Shown here in pieces: positions 27,955 to 36,852 of a stretch of DNA of 64,000 nucleotides (positions within the stretch are counted from its first letter, which is position 1; the number at the start of each line of letters is the position of its first letter). The DNA is taken from contig JAXMOK010000005.1 in the NCBI GenBank assembly GCA_034669965.1, positions 62,001 to 126,000 of the forward strand, read 5' to 3'. Source of the DNA: HXMU1420-13 sp034669965 (GTDB taxonomy: Bacteria > Bacteroidota > Rhodothermia > Balneolales > Balneolaceae). Below the pieces are notes generated by a model that did no database searches, was not told the DNA's origin, and saw nothing but the letters and a program-made list of their open reading frames with translations. Both the position numbers and the translations under genes were made by a program.

Positions 27955-29087
27955 GAAAAGGAAAAATATTAATAGTAGATGATTCTCCAAAGAATCTGCA
28001 ATTATTGGGTAAAACATTGGCTAATAAAGGATATGAAGTGTTAGCTACTAAAGAAGCCAATACCGTGTTAGATACAGCAATCGAAGCCAATGTGGATATA
28101 ATTTTATTAGACATAATGATGCCGCATATTGATGGATTTGGGCTTTGTGAACAACTAAAGGCTGAGGAAATTACACGGCATATCCCTGTTATTTTTATAA
28201 CTGCTAGAAACGAGCAAGAAAGCATTAATAAAGGCTTCCACGCAGGCGGTGTCGACTACATCACAAAACCGTTCAACAAAAAAGAACTATTGTGCCGTGT
28301 TGAAACGCACTTAAACTTAAAACTGTCGAAGGATGAAAATATCAGACAGCGCGAAGAACTGAGATCAGCAGTAGATTTTAAGAATAAGATATTTTCTGTG
28401 ATAGGCCATGATTTGCGAACGCCTATAAATGGTATATCCGGAGCACTGGAAATGTTGGTTGGAGTTACCGAATCAACTGAGGAATTTAATTCGATAAAAG
28501 AAATTACCAAACTCTCGTACATGTCATCGGTAGAAATGGGAGCAATGCTCGAGGATTTACTGAATTGGGGGCAGCTAGAATCTGGAACCTTCAATACTCA
28601 CCTGCAATCTTTTAATGCAAGTGAATTATTGAATGCAACCGAAAAATTTAATTCCTATCAATTATCGCAGAAGAATATCAAAATGGTTAGGGTATGCGAT
28701 GAATCGATTAATATCTATTCCGATAGAAGAGTGGTTGGTACGATAATTCGAAATCTAGAATCGAATGCTATAAAATTTAGTAAAGCTGGTTCAGAGATTT
28801 ACACATTTGTAGAAATGGACGATGAAATGCTTAAGATTTCAGTTAAAGATTTCGGTGTTGGAATGGATGAAAAAACTGAAAGTGCAATGTTTGAAACCGG
28901 CTTACATCCTAAAGATTTTAGTACCAGTAACAAAAGTGGTGCCGGACTTGGTCTTATGATTTGTAAGCGTTTAGCTAATTCGATAGACGCAGAAATATCG
29001 GTTGAAAGCGAATTAAATGTTGGTACTACATTTACAATATTATTGCCTCAACCCAATTCAAAAGAAAAAGTTTACGTTGAGAAGTAA
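27951..29087 (+). CDS. Receiver-histidine kinase (paralogue of 23571-24716)
   Basis: 378 residues, the partner of the preceding hybrid kinase with a 4-bp overlap. Receiver: ILIVDDSPKNLQLLG, Asp in IILLDIMMPHIDGF, and DYITKPFNKKELLCRVETHL. Kinase core: His in SVIGHDLRTPINGISGALEMLV, then SSVEMGAMLEDLLNWGQLESGTF and ATPase motifs NAIKFSKAGS, DFGVGMDE and GAGLGLMICKRLAN. Long blocks are identical to the first copy, including the DLLNWGQLESGTF stretch, so the pair was duplicated as a unit. No output domain follows; the next transcribed element is the cobalamin riboswitch. Confidence 0.92.
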   Translation: MRKGKILIVDDSPKNLQLLGKTLANKGYEVLATKEANTVLDTAIEANVDIILLDIMMPHIDGFGLCEQLKAEEITRHIPVIFITARNEQESINKGFHAGGVDYITKPFNKKELLCRVETHLNLKLSKDENIRQREELRSAVDFKNKIFSVIGHDLRTPINGISGALEMLVGVTESTEEFNSIKEITKLSYMSSVEMGAMLEDLLNWGQLESGTFNTHLQSFNASELLNATEKFNSYQLSQKNIKMVRVCDESINIYSDRRVVGTIIRNLESNAIKFSKAGSEIYTFVEMDDEMLKISVKDFGVGMDEKTESAMFETGLHPKDFSTSNKSGAGLGLMICKRLANSIDAEISVESELNVGTTFTILLPQPNSKEKVYVEK

Positions 29088-29129
29088 TCGCAGGATTAGT
29101 TTTTTAAGTGTTCGTAATTTTATTTCAAT

Positions 29130-29161
29130 TTTGAACACTCAAGAGTTGTCGTTACCTTTTG
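29130..29161 (+). promoter_or_regulatory. Candidate promoter for the B12 uptake operon
   Basis: TTTG at 29130-29133, a 19-base spacer, then TACCTTTTG at 29153-29161. This matches the Bacteroidota primary sigma consensus (TTTG, 19-21 bases, TAnnTTTG) apart from one extra T. Transcription would begin just before the riboswitch. An inverted repeat AGTGTTC / GAACACT (29107-29113, 29133-29139) touches the -33 element. Confidence 0.5.
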
Positions 29162-29172
29162 GCACTCTTTGA

Positions 29173-29358
29173 AATAGTGATGGTTCTCTACCTAGAGATG
29201 AAAAGGGAATCCGGTGTAAATCCGGAGCTGTCCCCGCAACTGTAATTTCGAATCCGGAGCATTCCGGATTAGTTAATATCCACTTCATGCCACTGTGATG
29301 CACAAACATTATGGGAAGGCGATGTTAAGCGAAAAAGTCAGGAGACCTGCCATCGAAT
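29173..29358 (+). ncRNA. Cobalamin (adenosylcobalamin) riboswitch
   Basis: The conserved blocks of the B12 riboswitch are in order: AAAGGGAATCCGGTG (from 29203), AATCCGGAGCTGTCCCCGCAACTGT (29219 onward, split by the usual pairing), GCCACTGTG (29289-29297), GGGAAGGCGATG, and the terminal B12 box AGTCAGGAGACCTGCC (29337-29352). It lies about 50 bases upstream of the TonB-receptor start. Binding of the cofactor is expected to repress the downstream genes. I see no classical terminator between the box and the ATG, so control of translation initiation is more likely, but that is inference. Boundaries are approximate. Confidence 0.95.
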
Positions 29359-29404
29359 ATCTATTTCTCTGAAGCTTTCGGGAGTTAAAGTTTCTGAGGT
29401 AACT

Positions 29405-31333
29405 ATGAATAAAACCTATGCGCTGGCTGCTATAGTCGGCTGTTTATTATTTTTTTCGCAAAATTCGGAAGCCCAAACCATTGCCGATTCGCTTTGGATG
29501 GATGAAATACGCGTGCAAGCTACTCGTGTAGCTGTTAAAGACGCCCTTCAGGCGGTAAACATTCAGCGAATCGACTCACTGCAATTACAAAGATTGTCTG
29601 CCACAAATCTTGCCGGTGTTTTGCAATGGTTAACTCCGGTTTACGTAAGAGATTCAGGTCCGGGTGGCTTGGCTACATTTTCATCCAGAGGATTTTCGGC
29701 TTCCCAAACTCAAGTGATTTGGAATGGATTTGCCTTAAATCATCCCATGCTTGGCGTCACCGATTTGACGTTAATTCCTTCTATTGCAGTACAAACTGTT
29801 GCAATAAGTGCGGGTGCAGCAAACGCCTCTTTTGGTGATAAAGGCGGAGGCACCATCGCCATCGAAACCAAAGAAAATAAACCGGGCGTTGCAGTACAAT
29901 ATTCAGCAGGGAGCTTCAATACACAGGAATATTCGGTACAGGCATCTACCAAAATTAAGGATTGGGGAGTTGGAATTATTGCAGGATTTAAAAATGCCGC
30001 AAACAACTTCACTTACTCAAAAAAAGAATTTAGTAATGAGGCCGGTGGTTTTGTAACTGTTGAAAAGAAGCGGCAAAACAATGACTCAGAATCAGCTACA
30101 ATGCTTCTAAACGTTGAGAAGCAAGGTGTAGATCAATCAATCTCATCTAAACTATGGGTGCTGGATTCTCGGAATCAAATTCCCGGTGGAATTTCCTCGC
30201 AAAGCACCGACGCTTATCAAACCGATGGCTTTGTTCGTTGGATCACTCGTTGGAATCGAAATCTGGGTAAGCATCGATTAAAAGTGTCGGCGTACGTTGC
30301 AAATCAGCAACTCGATTACATCGATGAATCTTCTGCGATCAATAGTTTAAGTAATACTAGTTTTCAAGCAATCGATGTAAGCCTTAGTAGTTCTTTGCGG
30401 TCAAATCTACACACAGTTGGTGCCTTTCAAGTATCACGGTCAGCGGTAGAAAGTTCGGAATATCCATCTGAGGTGAATCGAAATCAGGTTTCTTTGAATC
30501 TTCAATCAGTATGGATGCCTGTAAAAAAGCTCTTTATATATCCCGGTATTCGCTACGACATCTATTCAGATTTCGGAGGCGCTTATTCGGCAAGCCTTGG
30601 TTCAAATCTGGAGTTATTGTCAGACCAGCTTTATCTCAAAACGGCCATCAACAGAACGTTTACCACGCCTACTTTTAACGACTTGTATTGGCCGGCGCTA
30701 GGCAATCCCGACCTTGATCCTGAAACCATGGTTAAGGCAGAGTCATCGTTGGAATATAAATTTCAAGAAAATAGTGCGAGCTTAACAACCGAATTCACTG
30801 TATATCAAGCATGGGTTGAAAACGGTATACGTTGGCTCCCGAATGGTGAAGGACAAAGTGCTCCTCAAAATATTGAGTCGCTCGATTTGCGAGGAATTGA
30901 ATTTAGATTAGACTCCAAAATCAAGATAGGATCGATCGATTTCAAGATTGGGGGAAGCATTAACCAGGCGATAGCACGCATATCTGAATCGCGTTTCGAG
31001 AATGATATATCTGTAGGAAAACAAATTATTTACACTCCCGAATGGCAGTATAAGGCTAATACCTCTTTGCAGTTTGGTTCGCTCATTAGTTCTTTCTTTT
31101 ATGCTTTTATCGATCACCGTTTCACTACAAGTGATCACAGCTCACCGTTCGATCCGCTACCGGCATACAACACGCTCGACTGGGTAAATAGCTGGTCATT
31201 TGAATCAGGGATTGGAACACACAGCATGCAGTTTGCCATCAGAAATGCATTTAACGAGCGCTATTCGGTAATCAGAGATTATCCCATGCCGGGAACACAT
31301 TTTAAACTAACACTTGTAACCAACTTCAAATAA
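29405..31333 (+). CDS. btuB: BtuB-like TonB-dependent vitamin B12 receptor
   Basis: 642 residues: a signal peptide (ALAAIVGCLLFFSQNSEAQ), a plug domain (MDEIRVQATRVAVKDALQAV, SATNLAGVLQWLTPVYVRD, FSSRGFSASQTQVIWNGF, TLIPSIAVQTVAISAGAANASFGDKGGGTIAIET) and a 22-strand barrel with alternating polar and aromatic strands, ending in a terminal strand FKLTLVTNFK. The length suits BtuB-type receptors rather than the much larger SusC type. The upstream cobalamin riboswitch is the main evidence for the substrate. The gene 8 bp downstream encodes a beta-propeller protein of the kind that partners BtuB in this phylum. TonB and the inner-membrane BtuCD transporter are not in this window. Confidence 0.9.
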   Translation: MNKTYALAAIVGCLLFFSQNSEAQTIADSLWMDEIRVQATRVAVKDALQAVNIQRIDSLQLQRLSATNLAGVLQWLTPVYVRDSGPGGLATFSSRGFSASQTQVIWNGFALNHPMLGVTDLTLIPSIAVQTVAISAGAANASFGDKGGGTIAIETKENKPGVAVQYSAGSFNTQEYSVQASTKIKDWGVGIIAGFKNAANNFTYSKKEFSNEAGGFVTVEKKRQNNDSESATMLLNVEKQGVDQSISSKLWVLDSRNQIPGGISSQSTDAYQTDGFVRWITRWNRNLGKHRLKVSAYVANQQLDYIDESSAINSLSNTSFQAIDVSLSSSLRSNLHTVGAFQVSRSAVESSEYPSEVNRNQVSLNLQSVWMPVKKLFIYPGIRYDIYSDFGGAYSASLGSNLELLSDQLYLKTAINRTFTTPTFNDLYWPALGNPDLDPETMVKAESSLEYKFQENSASLTTEFTVYQAWVENGIRWLPNGEGQSAPQNIESLDLRGIEFRLDSKIKIGSIDFKIGGSINQAIARISESRFENDISVGKQIIYTPEWQYKANTSLQFGSLISSFFYAFIDHRFTTSDHSSPFDPLPAYNTLDWVNSWSFESGIGTHSMQFAIRNAFNERYSVIRDYPMPGTHFKLTLVTNFK

Positions 31334-31340
31334 TCTAACA

Positions 31341-32681
31341 ATGAATAAAGCTACCATTTTATTTTTTGGGTTGCTCTTAATATCAACAACTGCAGCAGCC
31401 CAGAAAACTCTTAATAAAGTAATTATAGCAAACGAGGGAAATTTTGGGGCAGGAAATGCAACTTTAACGGCTTTCGATTTTGACGCTAAGACAACAATAG
31501 ACGGTGTATTTTTCAACGCAAACGGAGTAACACTTGGTGACGTTGCTCAATCTTTGATCGAAATTGATGATCTACTTTACATCGTAGTTAATAATTCGCA
31601 GAAAATTGTAATAACCAACCCCGATAATTTTCAACAAACGGGACAGATTAGCCTAGGCGCAGGTGTAAGTCCTCGAGAAATTATACCTATAGGTAATGGT
31701 AAGGCTTACATCACGGATTTATTTGGTAATCATGTTTTAGTTGCAGATTTGGATACTAAATCGGTTTTAAGTGATACCGTTAAAGTAGGGAGAAACCCGG
31801 ATCAAATGCTTAAAGTTGGAGATCATGTGTTTGTAGCAAATAATGGTTTTGGAGCCGATAGCACCATTTTTAAAATTGATATAGCAACGCATGCCGTTAT
31901 TGATACGATTGAGGTTAGTCGGGGCCCGGCAGGAATGGTGTTGGATAATGAAGGCACTTTATGGGTTGTTTGCACCGGCTATTCAGGAGATTATGATGAC
32001 GATTTTAATCTGATTCCGGGAACTGCGCGACCTGGAGGCGTGCATGGAATTAACCCTGGTACCGGAGAAGTGACTGCATCTATTGATGTGGAATCGGCAG
32101 GAAGTGATCTTGCCATTAATGAATCCAACGATGATTTGTATATCAACAGTGGGGGGATAAGAGTAGTGAATCTCAAAAAATTGTCAACCGTAGCCGACAC
32201 GCTAATTAAAGGAAATTTCTACAGTTTTAATTACGATCCGGTGAATCAGCTGTTTTTTACTGCTGACGCAAAATCGTTTTCGAGCGCTGGTGAAATATCC
32301 TACTATTCTAAAGACGGAACTCTAATTAGTTCTTTTTCGAGTGGAATAATCCCAGGAGATATCCATTTCAGCTATGAAGTAACGTCATCTATTGAAGATA
32401 ACCATAACACCATTGTGGATAACTTCGAGCTGTTTCAGAACTATCCTAACCCTTTTAATCCTGCAACAGAAATCAGTTTTTCTTTACCAACAGCGACTAG
32501 TGCTCGGCTTACTATCTTTAATAGTGTCGGACAGAAAATTACTGAACTAATAAACGAAAATTTAAATGCCGGAAACCATACTGTAACGTTTAATGCAACT
32601 TCAATTTCGTCGGGATTATACTTCTATCGCTTAGAAACTGATTTTGGTATTATGACAAAAAAAATGACGATTGTTAAATAA
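31341..32681 (+). CDS. YncE/DUF5074-like beta-propeller protein with type IX-like sorting domain, putative B12-capture protein
   Basis: 446 residues, 8 bp after btuB. A signal peptide (LFFGLLLISTTAAAQ) is followed by a repeat-rich beta-propeller (about 25-345) opening with VIIANEGNFGAGNATLTAFD and carrying LGDVAQSLIEIDDLLYIVVNNSQKI, which recurs in DUF5074/YncE-like proteins. The last ~75 residues form a sorting domain (ELFQNYPNPFNPATEISFSLP ... GLYFYRLETDFGIMTKKMTIVK). In Bacteroides, the surface lipoprotein BtuG is a beta-propeller next to BtuB that binds B12 very tightly. Gene order, riboswitch control and fold fit a similar role, but there is no lipobox; attachment would use the sorting domain instead. 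The B12 role is inferred. Confidence 0.8.
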   Translation: MNKATILFFGLLLISTTAAAQKTLNKVIIANEGNFGAGNATLTAFDFDAKTTIDGVFFNANGVTLGDVAQSLIEIDDLLYIVVNNSQKIVITNPDNFQQTGQISLGAGVSPREIIPIGNGKAYITDLFGNHVLVADLDTKSVLSDTVKVGRNPDQMLKVGDHVFVANNGFGADSTIFKIDIATHAVIDTIEVSRGPAGMVLDNEGTLWVVCTGYSGDYDDDFNLIPGTARPGGVHGINPGTGEVTASIDVESAGSDLAINESNDDLYINSGGIRVVNLKKLSTVADTLIKGNFYSFNYDPVNQLFFTADAKSFSSAGEISYYSKDGTLISSFSSGIIPGDIHFSYEVTSSIEDNHNTIVDNFELFQNYPNPFNPATEISFSLPTATSARLTIFNSVGQKITELINENLNAGNHTVTFNATSISSGLYFYRLETDFGIMTKKMTIVK

Positions 32682-32727
32682 AATTATTTATATAAATTAT
32701 TAAAAATAGTTTGCGAATATATTTACG

Positions 32728-32766
32728 AAAAAGCAGTTTTAAATACGATTTAAAACTGCTTTTTTT
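32728..32766 (+). terminator. Rho-independent terminator of the B12 uptake operon
   Basis: A perfect 17-bp stem (32728-32744 with 32748-32764) around a 3-base ACG loop, starting with A-runs and ending in a T-run. The symmetry means it could act on both strands. Confidence 0.85.
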
Positions 32767-32796
32767 ATTATAAAAAATGATTCCGATAAATTTAAC

Positions 32797-32989
32797 TGTG
32801 GATAACTTTTTTATCCAATAAGGGTTCATCAAGTTGCGTTTATATACGAATCAGACCATTTTTAGATAATCATTAAAAGACTCATTGTTTTGAAATTTAT
32901 TAAAAAATATATAATTAATTATTACAGTTCAGCTGACAATTAGATTAGTGAATATATCAATGTGGATAAGTGTGGGTATTTGTGGAAAA
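32797..32989 (+). promoter_or_regulatory. Cluster of DnaA-box-like sequences upstream of nrdJ
   Basis: Perfect TGTGGATAA (the complement of TTATCCACA) occurs at 32797-32805 and 32961-32969. A one-mismatch-type TTATCCAAT is at 32811-32819, and two variants, TGTGGGTAT (32971-32979) and TGTGGAAAA (32981-32989), follow the second perfect box at exact 10-bp steps. The helically phased triplet ends 15 bp before the nrdJ promoter. The spacer between the two groups is very AT-rich. Either DnaA control of nrdJ or a replication-related site would explain this. Confidence 0.6.
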
Positions 32990-33004
32990 GAAATACAGAT
33001 TTAA

Positions 33005-33036
33005 TTTGTGGGCATAGCCTCCGACGTATATCTTTG
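33005..33036 (+). promoter_or_regulatory. Candidate nrdJ promoter
   Basis: TTTG at 33005-33008, 20 bases, TATCTTTG at 33029-33036: an exact match to the Bacteroidota TTTG / TAnnTTTG pattern. It predicts a leader of roughly 85 bases before the ATG at 33130. I see no NrdR-box pair in this spacer. Confidence 0.65.
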
Positions 33037-33129
33037 GTAGCACTTCTTTAGGAGTTTTGACTCATATTTTTTTATCGGGGTCACAAAACCAACCACACGT
33101 ATCAATTGTAACCATAGGTAAGTACGCCC

Positions 33130-36100
33130 ATGAAATTCTCCCGCTTTTATACTAAATCAGACTGGAATACACCATACGATGAGATTGAATTCGTAAGTAG
33201 AACCTCAGAGATTAAAAACCCCGATGGTTCCCAGGTTTTCCATATGGAGAATGTTCAAGTGCCTAATAGTTGGAGCCAGGTAGCAACGGATATCATCGCT
33301 CAAAAGTATTTCAGAAAAGCAGGAGTACCGGTTGCTCTAAAAAAAGTGAAGGAAAAAGGAGTGCCTACATGGCTACAGCGTTCTGTAGCTGATGAATCGA
33401 AATTAAAAGAATTGCCGGAAAACGAGCGATTTACACATGAGGTGGATAGCCGTCAGGTTTTCAACAGATTAGCGGGCTGTTGGACATATTGGGGTTGGAA
33501 GCATGATTATTTTGAGAATGAAGAAGACGCAAAAGTATTTTATGATGAGCTGAGTTTTATGCTGGCAGAGCAAATGGCAGCACCGAACAGCCCACAGTGG
33601 TTTAACACCGGTTTGCATTGGGCATATGGAATTAATGGTCCGGCTCAAGGGCACTATTACGTTGATGCCAATACCGGAAAGCTAACTCGTTCTAAAGATT
33701 CTTATACGCATCCACAGCCGCATGCTTGTTTCATCCAAAGTGTGGATGACGACTTAGTTAACGAAGGCGGTATAATGGATTTGTGGGTGCGCGAAGCGCG
33801 ATTATTCAAATACGGATCTGGAACGGGTAGTAACTTCTCCGAAATCCGTGGTGCGAACGAGCCATTAAGTGGTGGTGGCCGATCTTCAGGATTAATGAGC
33901 TTCCTTAAAATTGGTGATCGCGCGGCAGGAGCCATCAAATCGGGAGGAACAACCCGACGCGCCGCCAAAATGGTAACTTTGGATCTGGATCATCCGGATA
34001 TCGAAGAGTACATCAATTGGAAAGTGAAGGAAGAGCAAAAAGTAGCAGCATTGGTTGCAGGCTCTAAAATCACCCAAAAGCATCTAAAAGAAATTATTAA
34101 ACTGTGCCACACTCCGGTTGAAATTGAAGGACGTACGTTCAACGGAGCAATGAGTCGTGATCCGCTAAAAAACAAAGAATTAGGCAAGGTCATCCGCCAA
34201 GCTAAACGCGATCAAGTTCCATTGAACTATATCGAGCGCGTAATTCAACTTGCTGCTCAAGGATTCACTGATCTGCAGTTCGATACCTTCGATACCGATT
34301 GGAATTCGGAAGCATACGCAACGGTAGCCGGGCAGAATTCAAATAACTCTGTACGTGTTCCAAACTCGTTCATGAAAGCGGTTAAAGACGACAGCGAATT
34401 CAACTTGTACTGGAGAGTTGAAAAAGAAAAAGCTGCCCTCGAAGGTCGCGAGCCGGAACCTTGCAAAACAATGCAAGCCAACGAACTTTGGGATCAAATT
34501 GCCTACGCAGCATGGGCTTCTGCCGACCCGGGAACGCAATACCACGATACCATCAACGAATGGCATACCTGCCCGGAAGATGGCGAGATCAAAGCGAGTA
34601 ACCCTTGTTCCGAGTACATGTTTTTAGATAACACCGCATGTAACCTGGCTTCTTTAAACTTGATGAAATACTTCAAGGATGAAGACTACAAAGAGTTTGA
34701 TGTAGATTCGATCCGTTTTGCCAGCCGCATCTGGACAACCGTTCTCGAAATTTCAGTGTTGATGGCTCAGTTCCCATCCAAAGAAATTGCTGAGTTATCG
34801 TACGTGTTCAGAACCTTAGGTCTTGGCTACGCAAACATTGGAGCGGCGTTGATGGTGCAAGGGATTCCTTACGATTCGGATGAAGCTGCGGCAACTACCG
34901 GCGCCATCACTTCTATTATGCACATGAAAGCTTACGAAACCAGTGCCGAACTAGCCGGCGAATTGGGTGCTTTTAATGGTTACGAGCGCAATAAAGAGCA
35001 CATGCTTCGTGTGATGAGAAATCACCGCCGTGCTGCATACAACGCCGACCCGAGTGAATACGAAGGGCTGACCGTAAAGCCTTTGGGCATCAACGCTACT
35101 ATCTGTCCTGATTATCTACTAAAAGCAGCACAAGAAACTTCAGATGCAGCTGTAGCACTCGGCGAGAAGAATGGATATCGCAACGCACAAGTAACCGTGC
35201 TTGCACCTACAGGAACCATCGGTTTGGTGATGGATTGCGACACTACCGGTATTGAGCCGGATTTCGCCCTTGTGAAATTCAAGAAATTAGCCGGTGGCGG
35301 ATACTTCAAAATAATCAACCAAAGTGTACCTGCAGCGCTTAAGAATTTGGGCTATTCTCCAAAAGAAGCTCAAGCGATTATTGATTACGCTAAAGGCTCA
35401 GCTACTTTGGAAGGATGTCCGCACATCAACCCACAAACCTTGGGTGATAAAGGATTCACCAAAGAAAAAATTGAAGCTATTGAAGCAGCACTGCCTAGTA
35501 GTTTCGACATCAAATTTGCCTTCAACCAGTTTACATTAGGCGAAGAGTTTTGCAAGAATGTACTGGGTATTACCGAAGAGCAATTATCTGATTTCTCTTT
35601 CGATATGCTTCGTCACCTTGGCTTTAGCAGAGAGCAAATTCAAGAAGCTAACGACTACGTGTGCGGTACCATGACCGTTGAAGGAGCTCCATATCTAAAA
35701 GACGAGCATCTTGCGGTATTCGATTGTGCCAACAAATGTGGTAGAACGGGAACTCGTTATATTGCAGCTTCGGGACATATCAAAATGATGGCAGCTGCAC
35801 AGCCGTTCCTATCCGGTGCGATTTCAAAAACCATCAACCTGCCAAACGAAGCTACCGTCGAGGACATGAAAGACGCTTATATGCTTTCGTGGGAGATGAT
35901 GTTGAAAGCCAATGCGCTTTACCGCGATGGATCGAAATTAAGTCAGCCATTAAACAGCATGGCCGATGTGTTCGAAGAGCTGGAAGAAGAGGAAGAAATT
36001 GCAGATCCGGCCGTTGCAGAAGCACAAGATAAAGTGGTAGAAATTGCCGAACGAATTATCACAAAGTATGTGGCTCGTCGCCAGCGCTTGCCATTCCGTC

Positions 36101-36723
36101 GCGAAGGCTACACGCAAAAAGTGAAAATTGGTGGACAAAGTGTGTATCTAAGAACCGGTGAGTACAAAAACGGTCAACTTGGTGAAATCTTTATTGATAT
36201 GCACCGCGAAGGCGCCGCTTTCCGAAGCTTGTTAAACTGCTTCGCTATTTCGATTTCACTTGGGTTACAACACGGAGTGCCGCTCGAAGAGTTTGTTGAT
36301 GCCTTTGTATTCACTAAGTTTGAGCCAAGCGGTATGGTAAACGGAAACCCACATGTGAAGATGAGTACCTCAGTAATCGATTACATCTTCCGCGAGCTGG
36401 CCGTAACCTACTTAGGCAGAGAAGATTTAGCGCATGTGCCGGCAGATCAAATTACAACGCGTGATTTACGTCCGACCGATGAAGAATCCGCTGCACCAAA
36501 AGCACCGGTAGCGGCTGTGGCACCAGCTTTAGCTCCCGAACCAGTGGCAGCACCGGCGCCGGTTGCAGCCAAAGCAAGCAGCAGTTACGAAAGCGAGTAC
36601 GACAAAGCCAAACAATTGGGCTACACCGGTGATGCTTGCCCCGAATGTGGTAGCATGACAATGGTTCGCAACGGAACATGCATGAAATGTATTACCTGCG
36701 GCTCAACTTCGGGTTGTAGTTAA
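33130..36723 (+). CDS. nrdJ: Adenosylcobalamin-dependent (class II) ribonucleotide reductase
   Basis: 1197 residues. It converts ribonucleotides to deoxyribonucleotides using a radical generated from adenosylcobalamin. The class II large-form pattern is clear: an N-terminal region with NSPQWFNTGLHWAYG, HACFIQSVDD (first redox Cys), YGSGTGSNFSEIRG, ASNPCSEYMFLDNTACNLASLN (thiyl-radical Cys and Glu in NPCSE, with Asn), VTVLAPTGTIGLVMDCDTTGIEPDF, a repeated helical block (about 730-860), and a C-terminal zinc-ribbon tail CPECG..CMKCITCGSTSGCS after an Ala/Pro-rich linker. There is no separate small subunit, as expected. Its need for B12 links it to the uptake operon directly upstream. Confidence 0.97.
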   Translation: MKFSRFYTKSDWNTPYDEIEFVSRTSEIKNPDGSQVFHMENVQVPNSWSQVATDIIAQKYFRKAGVPVALKKVKEKGVPTWLQRSVADESKLKELPENERFTHEVDSRQVFNRLAGCWTYWGWKHDYFENEEDAKVFYDELSFMLAEQMAAPNSPQWFNTGLHWAYGINGPAQGHYYVDANTGKLTRSKDSYTHPQPHACFIQSVDDDLVNEGGIMDLWVREARLFKYGSGTGSNFSEIRGANEPLSGGGRSSGLMSFLKIGDRAAGAIKSGGTTRRAAKMVTLDLDHPDIEEYINWKVKEEQKVAALVAGSKITQKHLKEIIKLCHTPVEIEGRTFNGAMSRDPLKNKELGKVIRQAKRDQVPLNYIERVIQLAAQGFTDLQFDTFDTDWNSEAYATVAGQNSNNSVRVPNSFMKAVKDDSEFNLYWRVEKEKAALEGREPEPCKTMQANELWDQIAYAAWASADPGTQYHDTINEWHTCPEDGEIKASNPCSEYMFLDNTACNLASLNLMKYFKDEDYKEFDVDSIRFASRIWTTVLEISVLMAQFPSKEIAELSYVFRTLGLGYANIGAALMVQGIPYDSDEAAATTGAITSIMHMKAYETSAELAGELGAFNGYERNKEHMLRVMRNHRRAAYNADPSEYEGLTVKPLGINATICPDYLLKAAQETSDAAVALGEKNGYRNAQVTVLAPTGTIGLVMDCDTTGIEPDFALVKFKKLAGGGYFKIINQSVPAALKNLGYSPKEAQAIIDYAKGSATLEGCPHINPQTLGDKGFTKEKIEAIEAALPSSFDIKFAFNQFTLGEEFCKNVLGITEEQLSDFSFDMLRHLGFSREQIQEANDYVCGTMTVEGAPYLKDEHLAVFDCANKCGRTGTRYIAASGHIKMMAAAQPFLSGAISKTINLPNEATVEDMKDAYMLSWEMMLKANALYRDGSKLSQPLNSMADVFEELEEEEEIADPAVAEAQDKVVEIAERIITKYVARRQRLPFRREGYTQKVKIGGQSVYLRTGEYKNGQLGEIFIDMHREGAAFRSLLNCFAISISLGLQHGVPLEEFVDAFVFTKFEPSGMVNGNPHVKMSTSVIDYIFRELAVTYLGREDLAHVPADQITTRDLRPTDEESAAPKAPVAAVAPALAPEPVAAPAPVAAKASSSYESEYDKAKQLGYTGDACPECGSMTMVRNGTCMKCITCGSTSGCS

Positions 36724-36730
36724 ATAGCAA

Positions 36731-36834
36731 AGATGTCATTGCGAGGGACTGTGCAAATGCAAGTCCCGTGGAAATCTCTTTTTAGGGTTTACAAGAGATT
36801 GCTTCGCTCCGCTCGCAGAGATTAAGATTTTCTT
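36731..36834. repeat. Dispersed-type intergenic repeat with internal hairpins
   Basis: Contains GTCATTGCGAGGGACT, a GGGACT/AGTCCC inverted pair, an AATCTCTT/AAGAGATT inverted pair and TGCTTCGCTCCGCTCGCA. This form resembles repeats scattered through intergenic DNA in many Bacteroidota. No gene is present. Confidence 0.55.
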
Positions 36835-36852
36835 TCATGGAGAAACAGGATA

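Noticed and set aside
29107..29139. AGTGTTC/GAACACT hairpin as terminator for the kinase operon
   Set aside because: There is no T-tract after the second arm, and it overlaps the -33 element of the B12 promoter, so an operator is equally likely.
32681..33005. Possible chromosomal replication origin in the AT-rich DnaA-box region
   Set aside because: There is no dnaA, dnaN or other origin-linked gene and no visible strand switch. A regulatory site for nrdJ explains the position better; kept only as an alternative.
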